Below, one piece after another: positions 7,535 through 16,300 of a stretch of DNA of 21,390 nucleotides. Position numbers and translations under genes: made by a program. The DNA is from Candidatus Zixiibacteriota bacterium (GTDB lineage: Bacteria; Zixibacteria; MSB-5A5; GN15; FEB-12). The notes under the pieces were generated by a model, which had not been told where the DNA came from, searched no databases, and was given only the letters and a program-made list of their open reading frames with translations. How positions within the stretch are numbered: the first letter of the stretch is position 1; the number at the start of each line of letters is the position of its first letter. The DNA lies in NCBI GenBank assembly GCA_022570975.1, contig JACZYS010000005.1, positions 5,157 through 26,546 of the forward strand, written 5' to 3'.

Positions 7535-7914
7535 AAAACCTCATAAGGCAATTATTTACTTTGGTATATTTTAACTATTCGGCAAGAAAACTGCATTTTT
7601 GAGTCCCCCTGAATCTTTTCGAATAATACGCTGTTTACTACATAAATAAAGATAAATAAAATTCAATTTTTGTCAAATAATATTATCCTTTTTGATTGGG
7701 ATATTCATTTTGATAATTGCCAAAATCGGTTATATTTTTTCAGTGAAAGTGGTAAATTGATTTAATATGGAGATTTCTGGCATATACAAAGAAAATTGTA
7801 TAAAAATTGAACAGCAAATTTCTTGGGGAAAAACATTACCTTCAGGAAAATGTTTGAGCAGTCCCACATTTTTGAGCGGGAAAATGTGCGAATTACAGAA
7901 TAAGTGAAGGCAAA
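7535..7914. other. Divergent AT-rich intergenic region (380 bp)
   Basis: It separates the minus-strand protease from the plus-strand glycosyltransferase and must hold both promoters. I see no convincing open reading frame or RNA gene. The only sigma-70-like pair for the plus strand is TTGATA (7710-7715) and TATATT (7731-7736), with a short 15-base spacer, so it is weak. The last 70 bases hold competing inverted repeats (described separately) close to the start codon at 7915. The middle (about 7615-7690) is very AT-rich with repeated ATAAATAAA-like stretches. Confidence 0.6.
7847..7888 (+). promoter_or_regulatory. Mutually exclusive hairpins in the leader of the glycosyltransferase gene
   Basis: ACATTTT (7866-7872) can pair with the upstream AAAATGT (7847-7853). 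Extended to CACATTTT (7865-7872), it can instead pair perfectly with the downstream AAAATGTG (7881-7888), leaving an 8-base loop. TTTGAGC also occurs twice (7853-7859 and 7871-7877). The structure ends 26 bases before the ATG at 7915. It could be a leader switch, a pair of operators or chance; the pairing is seen, the role is inferred. Confidence 0.35.
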
Positions 7915-9786
7915 ATGGAAAATAGTAATTTGAAACATCTTGCTATAATCGTTCCGGCTATTGGCATCTACCTTTATCTGGCCAACTCCTTGGTATTCAC
8001 TCAGGATGACGCATATATCTCTTATCGTTATGTTGCCAATTTTTTAAACGGCGATGGTCTTGTTTACAACATTGGTGAACAGGTGGAAGGATTCACCAAT
8101 TTTGGCTGGGTGATATACATGATTCTCTGCGGAATGCTGGGTCTTGATTATATACTCATTTCAAAACTTACCGGACTTTTATTCGGCGGTGGCATAATAG
8201 TTTTAACTTATATCATCTCCAGAGAAGTTTTGGATAAGAACAAAAAGTGGATGGCCGCTCTGCCCCTTTATCTGGTTGCATTTAATCAATCACTCGCCTA
8301 CTGGTCACCGGCCGGGCTTGAAACGGCGGCATTTGCTTTTTTTGTGATGCTCTCGGTTTACTTATTTTTGAGTAACAGCAGATGGCTCTTTGTCGGGATA
8401 CTGTTTGCAATTTTATTGAGACCGGACGGCGTGGTAGTTGCAGGGGGACTAATACTGTGTGAATTGTTCAATAATAAAAAACTTCCATTGTATACAATGA
8501 AAGCATCAGCAATCGCAGCTATTTTCCTACTACCACTATTAGTTTTCAAACTAATGTACTATGGCTCAATTTTCCCCAACACTTTCTACGCCAAAACCGG
8601 GTTCAACATCAGCCAGCTTGGCAACGGGCTTGAATATACCTGGCGATTTTTGTCACATTATGGTTTTTATGGCGCCGGATTGGTTATATCACTTTTCTAC
8701 TTTCCAAAACTAAAGGGGCAAGCCAAAACTGTTTTGATTTTTGTAATTTTGTTTACCTCATATATAATTCTTGTGGGCGGTGATGTATTAAAAGTACACA
8801 GGTTTCACTTACCGCTCATTGGACTTTATGCAATTTTGGCGATGACCGCATTATTTCATATGATTTCAATGCTGCCCCATAAGATGAAGAGCTCTACATT
8901 GGTTATTGTTTCTCTCCCTTTACTCTGGTTGACATATCAACTTCCAAAAGAATTCATAAGAGAATATCACACCAATGAACGGGCACTCACTCACCATATG
9001 AGTTTTATGGCAGAAAATATGTTGAAGTCCGACTCAAGAGATTTCTCGGCGGCAATTTCTACTATTGGAATGTTTGGCTATAAACTTCTTGGTCATGACA
9101 TCATTGACCTGCTTGGACTGACCGACTCAACTATTGCCCGCCACGCCGATGAACCGATTGAAGAAATGAAATCTACCTGGAAAGAGGTAAAACATAATTC
9201 CTCCTACGTGTTAAAAAGAGCGCCGGATTATATTGTTTTTTCAACCGGGATTAAACCTTCGGCTCCGGCCGAGCAGGCCCTTTTTCTATATCCATCATTT
9301 GTAAATAGCTATAGAACTGTTGCCTGGCTTTATCAACCTGAAGATCCCAGAAAATCTTCATCGATGGGACCGGTATTTAAAAAGATGCGCCCAATTGATT
9401 CTGTTGGAACTGCAAGTCTCCCTTATAAGTATGTGAAAAATTATGTAGATGGTCTCAACAATAAATCAAGCAGGAAATACGCACAGGCAATAAATAATTA
9501 TAAAATTGCTCTCAGCTCAACTGGGGGATTTTTAAATCCATATGTTCTCTTCCAAAAGGGAAACGCCCATCTGTTGCTTAAACAGCACGACAGTTCTTGG
9601 GCAATTTTTAATAAAGTTATTGAGAAAGATTCTCTAATTTATGAGGCTCATCGCTTTTTATACCTTTATGAAAAAACGATGGGTAACGAACAAAAGGCAG
9701 CTATTCATCGTGATTTTCTTACAAAACTTGTACCATGGCATGTGAATAAAGTTGATTCCGCCGTGAATGAATATCTTAACAGATAA
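7915..9786 (+). CDS. Polytopic GT-C-type glycosyltransferase with C-terminal TPR-like region
   Basis: A 623-residue integral membrane protein. An acidic motif after the first helix, FTQDDAYISYRY (Asp31-Asp32), and then VEGFTNFGW match the N-terminal signature of GT-C enzymes related to the AftB/GT39 group, which use polyprenyl-phosphate sugars and have catalytic acid residues in the first periplasmic loop. About nine to eleven hydrophobic helices cover residues 8-350, followed by a soluble periplasmic part. Residues about 505-600 (YAQAINNYKIALSS, LFQKGNAHLLLKQHDSSWAIFNKVIEKD) look like two to three TPR units. GAAGG at 7906-7910 supports the ATG. It stands alone, with no glycan pathway genes beside it. 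It probably transfers a sugar to a lipid, glycan or protein at the outer face of the inner membrane; the acceptor is unknown. Confidence 0.82.
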   Translation: MENSNLKHLAIIVPAIGIYLYLANSLVFTQDDAYISYRYVANFLNGDGLVYNIGEQVEGFTNFGWVIYMILCGMLGLDYILISKLTGLLFGGGIIVLTYIISREVLDKNKKWMAALPLYLVAFNQSLAYWSPAGLETAAFAFFVMLSVYLFLSNSRWLFVGILFAILLRPDGVVVAGGLILCELFNNKKLPLYTMKASAIAAIFLLPLLVFKLMYYGSIFPNTFYAKTGFNISQLGNGLEYTWRFLSHYGFYGAGLVISLFYFPKLKGQAKTVLIFVILFTSYIILVGGDVLKVHRFHLPLIGLYAILAMTALFHMISMLPHKMKSSTLVIVSLPLLWLTYQLPKEFIREYHTNERALTHHMSFMAENMLKSDSRDFSAAISTIGMFGYKLLGHDIIDLLGLTDSTIARHADEPIEEMKSTWKEVKHNSSYVLKRAPDYIVFSTGIKPSAPAEQALFLYPSFVNSYRTVAWLYQPEDPRKSSSMGPVFKKMRPIDSVGTASLPYKYVKNYVDGLNNKSSRKYAQAINNYKIALSSTGGFLNPYVLFQKGNAHLLLKQHDSSWAIFNKVIEKDSLIYEAHRFLYLYEKTMGNEQKAAIHRDFLTKLVPWHVNKVDSAVNEYLNR

Positions 9787-9808
9787 ATTTGATGAAATTC
9801 TTTTGGAA

Positions 9809-9825
9809 TATGAAATTATTTCATA
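9809..9825. repeat. 17-bp palindrome after the glycosyltransferase gene
   Basis: TATGAAAT, one central T, and ATTTCATA form a perfect dyad 23 bases after the stop codon at 9786. No T-tract follows on the plus strand, so it is a poor intrinsic terminator. It may be a binding site or help end transcription in another way. Confidence 0.4.
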
Positions 9826-9891
9826 CAAGGATGTCTGAAGACTTTTCAAATTGTGGAAGTCCAGAAAAGGCTTGACAATCCCCTGCCCTCG

Positions 9892-9913
9892 TTGCAAATT
9901 ATTTTTGCAAATT
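9892..9913. promoter_or_regulatory. Tandem TTGCAAATT direct repeats upstream of the redox operon
   Basis: TTGCAAATT occurs at 9892-9900 and again at 9905-9913, a 13-base period, about 125 bases before the first gene of the cytochrome operon. Each contains the short palindrome TTGCAA. Direct repeats like this may be sites for an activator. An isolated TTGACA at 9872-9877 lies just upstream, but no fitting -10 is seen. Confidence 0.35.
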
Positions 9914-9980
9914 TAAAGTGATAGTAAAACAAGAGACCGGCAGTTGCATTGTGCTAAAATGAAGTGACGCCTCTTTTTAG

Positions 9981-10018
9981 TATGACTATGTCAAATGCAA
10001 CTTCAACTCATAGTCGTA
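9981..10018 (+). promoter_or_regulatory. 10-bp hairpin in the leader of the redox operon
   Basis: TATGACTATG (9981-9990) can pair with CATAGTCGTA (10009-10018) over 10 positions with one T-G wobble and an 18-base loop. It ends 20 bases before the TTG start at 10039, just ahead of the GAGAGAG ribosome-binding site. It may affect translation or message stability of the operon; it has no T-tract. Confidence 0.4.
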
Positions 10019-10038
10019 AATACAAGAGAGAGTGACTT

Positions 10039-11628
10039 TTGCCTATCAAACTTTCCGAATACTTGAAACATCCCTTTAAACTTTACTTTTTGCTTGCAGC
10101 AATTACTATTTTCACATCGTTATCGCTAATTAATTGTGATTCAGAAAATCCCCTGGCATCACCACCTGCTCCGGGTGACCCGGCCTTGACCGTGGCTGAT
10201 GTTGAACAGATGATTATTCAGGCTGTCAACAGAGCCAACAAACTTGGTGATACAATTTCAGTTGCGGTTTTAGACCGTGAGGCCAACGTTCTCGGAGTTT
10301 TCAACATGACCGGTGTTGACCCACAATTTATTGACAGCGCTCTACTTGGTTCTATAGCAAAAGCAAGGACAGCCGCTTATTTGAGCAGCAACCAGCATGG
10401 TTTCACTACTTTGACGGCCGCATATATCACTCGCCCCCATTTCCCACCCGGAGTTGACAATACTCCCGGAGGGCCATTGTATGGCGTTCCGCAGTCTTCT
10501 ATTGGCGGTGGTGACGTTCAGCCAAACGGTGATTTGCTTGCCGGCCGGCCTGCGACTGGTGAGCAAGGTTTGACAGGAGTGCCGGGAGGAATTCCAATTT
10601 TCAAGAATAATGCTCTGGCCGGCGGTATTGGTATTTCCGGCGGAGGCGGCCTGAGCAATTTTAATCTGGATCTCTGCCAGGGAATTATAAATGATGAGAT
10701 TATAGCCTTAGGGGCGGCATCTGGATTTTCTGTTGATGACGGCTTAAGAGGTGACAATATATTTATTGATGGCATCCGTTTCTTGTTTTCAAACGGCGAA
10801 GCGGAATCTGCCGGGCCAGGCATGACAACCATGGCCGAAGCTTTAACCCTTGGGACGATTGATGTGCGATTCCCAATCCGAGCAACACCGCCTGCGAAAT
10901 TCCCAATCCCATTCGGAGACGTTAATCTTGGTGCCGGATTTGATTTCAGGCCAAAAGCAGGCAGCATACTTTCATTGGCACAAGTTCAGCAAATCATAAA
11001 TCAGGCCGTTGCTCAGGCAGACAAAACCAGAGCGGCTATAAGACGACCGATTGGTTCACCGGCACGGGTATTTATAACGGTTGTTGATATTGACGGCACT
11101 GTCTTGGGGATTCACCGCACCAGAGATGCAACTTTGTTCAGTTATGATGTTTCCGCCCAAAAGGCAAGAACAGTGGTGGCATATAGTCGCACCGACCACC
11201 CTCTTGGAATTGACCTGCGAGTAAAGCTCGGACTTAGCGCAGCTCAACCACTGGCCATGAGCTGCCGGGCGGTTGGGTTTTTGGCACAGGATTTTTTCCC
11301 ACCGGGGATTGACGAAGAAACTTTAGGCAGAGAAATTATGGAAGGACCATTGTTTCAGGGCCAAGAGTTTCAACTTCAGAAAGATTTGGGAACGGCTCCT
11401 TACGGGAATGGAATTACTATTTTCCCCGGTGGAGTACCGTTATACATCAATGGCGTTCTTGTCGGAGGAATTGGAGTCAGTGGTGACGGTGTAGATCAGG
11501 ATGATATAATTTGTTTTGCCGGTTCAGTAGGGTTTGAGCCGCCTGAATCAATCAGATGCGACCAATTTATGTTTGATGAAGTACGGCTACCCTATGTAAA
11601 ATTTCCTCGCCAACCGGAGCTTGAGTAA
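10039..11628 (+). CDS. Lipoprotein with two HbpS/GlcG-like (DUF336) domains
   Basis: A 529-residue exported protein. The first domain (about 48-250) begins LTVADVEQMIIQAVNRANKLG, continues SVAVLDREANVLGVF, and later has GVPGGIPIFKNNALAGGIGISGGG. The second (about 312-525) repeats the plan with LSLAQVQQIINQAVAQAD, ITVVDIDGTVLGIH and GGVPLYINGVLVGGIGVSGDG. These are hallmarks of the HbpS/GlcG family, some of whose members bind heme or degrade it. A hydrophobic signal ends in LINC (Cys33), a lipobox-like site with an unusual Asn before the Cys. The start is TTG at 10039 with GAGAGAG upstream; no in-frame ATG or GTG is better placed. The stop overlaps the next gene by one base. As first gene of a multiheme operon, a heme-handling role or a structural role in the cytochrome complex at a membrane is likely but inferred. 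Confidence 0.82.
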   Translation: MPIKLSEYLKHPFKLYFLLAAITIFTSLSLINCDSENPLASPPAPGDPALTVADVEQMIIQAVNRANKLGDTISVAVLDREANVLGVFNMTGVDPQFIDSALLGSIAKARTAAYLSSNQHGFTTLTAAYITRPHFPPGVDNTPGGPLYGVPQSSIGGGDVQPNGDLLAGRPATGEQGLTGVPGGIPIFKNNALAGGIGISGGGGLSNFNLDLCQGIINDEIIALGAASGFSVDDGLRGDNIFIDGIRFLFSNGEAESAGPGMTTMAEALTLGTIDVRFPIRATPPAKFPIPFGDVNLGAGFDFRPKAGSILSLAQVQQIINQAVAQADKTRAAIRRPIGSPARVFITVVDIDGTVLGIHRTRDATLFSYDVSAQKARTVVAYSRTDHPLGIDLRVKLGLSAAQPLAMSCRAVGFLAQDFFPPGIDEETLGREIMEGPLFQGQEFQLQKDLGTAPYGNGITIFPGGVPLYINGVLVGGIGVSGDGVDQDDIICFAGSVGFEPPESIRCDQFMFDEVRLPYVKFPRQPELE

Positions 11629-13346
11629 TGGAAAATAATAAAACCATCAACTCGTTATTCGGTTATCTGTTAATATTATTCTTACTGATTTCCTTTAGCA
11701 CATCATCTGCTAAAGCACAAGAAGAAGCCGACACTACCGATACAACTGAAGTTTCAGATACTACCAATGTTGAAGAGCCGTCTCCACTTCCGGATTTTGT
11801 ACCGATCCCTGACCGGTGGCGTTCAATTATCCCTCCCCCCTACGAAGTTAATGTAACCAGCGGCAAATTTGATCCCTATAACAGGAGTAAGATAAAAGGT
11901 GATTATCCTATTATTGGCGACCATATTTTTCTGAGCCTAACAGGAACTTTGATGTCGCTGACAGAAGTATCCAAAGTCCCCACGCACAGTGGAGTCAGCA
12001 CGGCCGAGCCGTTGAGTCAGGATTTTTTCGGTGAGCCCGAGCGGTTATTCTTGCTCAACAATTTCATATTTACCCTTGAGCTTTATAAAGGGCAGACGGC
12101 CTTTGAGCCAAGAGACTGGGAAATCAAAATAACACCGGAATTCAGTTTAAACTATTTGAAACTCAATGAGAACAACGGTGTCAATATCAACCCTAGAAAA
12201 GGCAAGACCCGCTCCGATAATCATCTCGGTTTTCAGGAGCTTTCATTTGAGAAGCATCTTTTTAATATTTCAGACAGGTTTGATTTTATTTCGCTAAAGG
12301 CCGGAATACAAAAATTTGGCTCAGACTTCAGAGAGTTTATCTTTAATGATTACAATCTTGGGGTGAGACTTCTGGGAAATTATGACAACAACAAGTATCA
12401 GTATAATCTTATTTACTTTGACTTAATAGAAAAAGAAACCAACTCAGAGTTAAATACTGTTTTTGATGAGCGTAAACAGCAAGTCTTCATTGCAAATCTG
12501 TACAAGCAGGATTTTGGCCGGCTTGGATATACAACCCAGATAAGTTTTCATTATAATAAAGATAAAGCATCGGTTCATTATGATGAAAACGGGCGCCCGG
12601 TAAGACCGGGAGTGGTCGGGTTTATCCGTCCCCACGAAATAAAATCTTATTACCTGGGCTGGGCCGGAGACGGTCATCTGGGTGTTTGGAATATCACCCA
12701 TGCTTTATATCAGGTTTTCGGAACCGACAGCTACAACCAGTTTGCAAATCAGAAAGTTGATATCAACGCCCAGATGGGAGCGATTGAGCTTTCTATTGAC
12801 AAAGACTGGAAGAGATATAAAATCTCCGCCTTCTATGCCTCTGGCGATGCCAATCCGATGGATGATAAAGCAAGAGGATTTGATGCCATCATTGACCAGC
12901 CCTTTTTTGCCGGAGGACATTTTGGTTACTGGCAGCAACAGGGAATTGGCCTTCAGGGCGTCGCTCTGGTACACAAATTTTCTTTTCTGCCCTCATTGCG
13001 AAGCAACAAACTCGAGGGGCAGTCAAATTTTGTAAACCCAGGCTTCTTTTTGCTTAACTTTGGATTTGATGCTGAGTGGACACCAAAACTAAAATCAGTT
13101 TTCAATGTCAGTTATTTGAGTTTTGTTAATACCAGAGTTCTGGTACACTTTTTGAATCAACCGGATATTGATAAAGGTATTGGACTTGATCTTAGTCTTG
13201 GAATTATTTACAGGCCGTTCCTTAGCAATAATGCTATTTTCACTTTTGGTGCTTCGGCACTTTCTCCGTTTAACGGTTTTGAGGATATATATGAAACTTC
13301 CGACTTACAGTATTCACTCTTCACCTCTCTTCAGTTTACCTATTGA
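11628..13346 (+). CDS. Outer-membrane beta-barrel (porin-like) protein
   Basis: A 572-residue exported protein. A signal peptide ends near AKAQ (about residue 31). A Thr/Asp/Glu-rich segment follows (DTTDTTEVSDTTNVEE), then a long run of alternating polar and hydrophobic strands with many aromatic residues (YQYNLIYFDLIEKE, FGRLGYTTQISFHYNKD, WKRYKISAFYASGDA). The chain ends in LFTSLQFTY, a terminal aromatic residue typical of barrels inserted by BamA. The ATG overlaps the previous stop (TAATG), so translation is coupled to the HbpS-like lipoprotein, and the decaheme cytochrome gene follows after 11 bp. That company suggests a barrel that sheathes or docks cytochromes, as in porin-cytochrome conduits. 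I do not recognise similarity to MtrB or OmbB from sequence alone, so the barrel call is firm but the conduit role is inference. Confidence 0.83.
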   Translation: MENNKTINSLFGYLLILFLLISFSTSSAKAQEEADTTDTTEVSDTTNVEEPSPLPDFVPIPDRWRSIIPPPYEVNVTSGKFDPYNRSKIKGDYPIIGDHIFLSLTGTLMSLTEVSKVPTHSGVSTAEPLSQDFFGEPERLFLLNNFIFTLELYKGQTAFEPRDWEIKITPEFSLNYLKLNENNGVNINPRKGKTRSDNHLGFQELSFEKHLFNISDRFDFISLKAGIQKFGSDFREFIFNDYNLGVRLLGNYDNNKYQYNLIYFDLIEKETNSELNTVFDERKQQVFIANLYKQDFGRLGYTTQISFHYNKDKASVHYDENGRPVRPGVVGFIRPHEIKSYYLGWAGDGHLGVWNITHALYQVFGTDSYNQFANQKVDINAQMGAIELSIDKDWKRYKISAFYASGDANPMDDKARGFDAIIDQPFFAGGHFGYWQQQGIGLQGVALVHKFSFLPSLRSNKLEGQSNFVNPGFFLLNFGFDAEWTPKLKSVFNVSYLSFVNTRVLVHFLNQPDIDKGIGLDLSLGIIYRPFLSNNAIFTFGASALSPFNGFEDIYETSDLQYSLFTSLQFTY

Positions 13347-13357
13347 GGAAGGCGCTT

Positions 13358-16300
13358 ATGAAAAACAGTTTAAAGCTTAAAAACATAATGTTTCTATCTT
13401 TTCTTATTTTCTTCTCGGTTGGATATGCGCATGGGCAGCAACCGGATCTGAGCCGTCAGAGTCAGGAAGATGCTGACAGGAAAAGCAAAAACTGTTTGAG
13501 CTGCCACAACGGTGTGGAAAAGATGCATGTCTCAAAAGCGGTTAAACTGGGTTGTGTTGATTGTCACGGCGGCAATGCCCTGGCAACCAGTAAAGAAGAG
13601 GCTCATGTAAAGCCAAAGTTTCCTGACAAATGGAAAAGTTCGGCCAATCCGGTCAGAAGCTATACCCTTTTAAATGAAGAATCGCCGGAATTCATAAAGT
13701 TTGTCAACCCCGGTGATTTACGGGTGGCCGATGAAGCCTGCGGCTCATGCCATGCAACCGATGTTTTAAATGTGAAAAAGAGCATGATGACCACCTCTAC
13801 CCTCTTTTGGGGAGGAGCCGCTTACCAGAATGGAATTGTCTCTACAAAACTATATATCTTTGGTGAAAGTTATTCCAGAGAAGGTGAACCGCAGTTGATT
13901 AACACGGTTCCGGCTCCAACCGAAGAAGAGCTGGCCAGAGGGGTGCTTCCTTTTGTTGTTCCCCTGCCACGGTGGGAAATAACCCAGCCGGGAAATCTTT
14001 TCCGGTCTTTTGAAAGAGGCGGCAAAGTAACAAGAATTAATCCTTCGGAAATAGGCGTTCCCAATCCGTTTGAAGAGCCGGGAAAACCGGACAACAAATT
14101 ATCAGACCGGGGACTGGGCACCCAGCTTAGAATCAGTTCTCCGGTCTTGAATCTTCACAAGACAAGGTTAAACGATCCCCATCTTTCCTTCATGGGGACC
14201 AACGACCATCCCGGTGACTACCGCTCAAGCGGATGCACCGGCTGTCATGTTGTCTATGCCAATGATCGTTCACCAATTCATTCCGGTCCTTATGCGGAAT
14301 TTGGAAATCTGGGACTGAGCCAGACCCAAGACAGCACCATCCCCAAAAATGAGTCCGGACATCCTATTATGCATCGGTTTACTCTGGCCATTCCATCAAG
14401 TCAGTGCATGGTTTGCCACATGCATCAGCCGAACGCATTTGTTAATACTTATTTTGGATTTCAGATGTGGGACTATGAATCAGACGGCGAGTGGTTATAT
14501 CCCAAAACACAAAAATTCTTGACAGCCCATGAACAACTTGAACAGATGGAGTCCAATCCGGAAGAAGCAGTTTTACGCGGCAATTGGAGTGATTCGGCCG
14601 TACTTGCTTCTGTCAGCGAAAACAATCCAAATTTGAGCCTGACCCAGTTTGCAGATTATCATGGTCACGGATGGATGTTCAGAGCTGTATTCAAAAAAGA
14701 CCGGGAAGGCAACCTGCTTGACTCGGCCGGTAATCAAATCCCCTGGGATTCTGAGCACAAATTTCATGGTGTGGTTCCTCTTAAAACAGACCATCCTTTT
14801 GAATGCACCGGAGAGTGCATGGATGCCCAAAAGGCAGTTCACTTAAAAGATATCCACGCAGAAAAAGGGATGCATTGTGTTGACTGTCACTTCAAGCAGG
14901 ACAACCACGGTGACGGCAAACTTTATGGTGAGTTCCATAACGCAATTGAAATCGCCTGTATAGATTGTCATGGAACTATATCGGAAATGGCCAATCTAAA
15001 AAGTTCCGGCCCGGCCTCTGCCGGAGGAAAACTTGATTTCCGGGAATTATATACACCGTCCAAAAAGAAAAGATTTGTCAAGCGCGGCCCAAAGATAATC
15101 CAGCGCTCCATGCTTTATGACACTCTCCAGTGGAATATCCCTCAGTTAGTTGATATTATTAATCCTGAATCTGAGAATTTTAATCCTAAAGCCAGAAGAG
15201 CAAAACTTGTCACCGCATCCGGCGGAGAATGGGATGGTGATTCAGACCCCAATTCTCTCCCCCACAATCCTGAGAAAATGGAATGTTACACCTGCCACAG
15301 TTCCTGGGTGACCAACTGCTTTGGCTGTCATCTGCCCCAACAGGCAAACTGGAAAAAAGATATGTATCACTTTGAGGGCGGCGAATCCAGAAACTGGACC
15401 AGTTATAACCCGCAAGTATTGAGAGATGACGGTTATATGCTCTGCATCAACGCTCATTCCAAGGGGAACAAAGTGGCCCCGGCCAGGTCTTCTTCGGCCT
15501 TAATATTAAGCTCACGTAACGCCAACCGTGAGCAGATTTATATTCAGCAGCCACCCATCTCAACTCCCGGTTACAGTTCGCAAGCATTTAACCCTCATGT
15601 CCCCCATACGGTGCGGACGGTGGAAACAAAAACATGTGTTGACTGCCATCTTTCCTCTGACAATGACAACAACGCCTGGATGGCGCAAATATTATTGCAC
15701 GGAACCAACATGGTAAATTTCCTCGGCAAATTTGCATATGTCGGCACCGGAGAAAGCGGACTGGAAGCAATTGCGGTTACAGAAACTGATGAACCCCAAG
15801 CTGTAATTGGCAGTAATCTTCAACGTCTGGCCTATTCTAAGTTCTACAAAAACCATAAAGATAATAATTCGGAGTTGAAAGAATCCTATCACCACGGTGG
15901 AACCAATATCCAATCGCTCCAAATGCGGGGAGAATATCTTTACACGGCCAACGGCAAAGACGGCTTCCGGGTTTATGATATTGCCAATATCGACAACAAA
16001 GGTTTCTCCGAAAGGATAATAACTTCTCCGGTTTCTTCAAGAGGTCAAAACACTCATGTAAAAACCAAAAACGCAACGGCCGTCGCCCTGCCGACAAATA
16101 TGCCGATTGACACCAGAAGAGTTCACCGTCCTGAAAATCAGGAGCAATGGCCCATCCACCCTATTTACAGCTACGCATATATAACTGATAAAGTTGAGGG
16201 TTTGATTCTGGTTGATGTCATGAATCTTGTTGATGGCGACCCGCAGAATAATTTCCTCAAGCGAGCCGTTACCTTTAACCCGGCCGGAGTTTTAAACGGT

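Noticed and set aside
9872..9901. Sigma-70 promoter with TTGACA at 9872-9877
   Set aside because: The -35 hexamer is perfect, but nothing resembling TATAAT stands at 16-18 bases (CAAATT/AAATTA), so it is not listed as a promoter.
10518..10967. 149-codon minus-strand open frame opposite the HbpS-like gene
   Set aside because: Pro-rich composition is the mirror of the Gly-rich coding strand; no family match or ribosome-binding site.
14803..14817. TGCACCGGAGAGTGC (CTGEC) in the decaheme protein as a further heme site
   Set aside because: It has two Cys at C-X3-C spacing but the next residue is Met, not His. It may be a disulfide or metal site but does not fit heme attachment.
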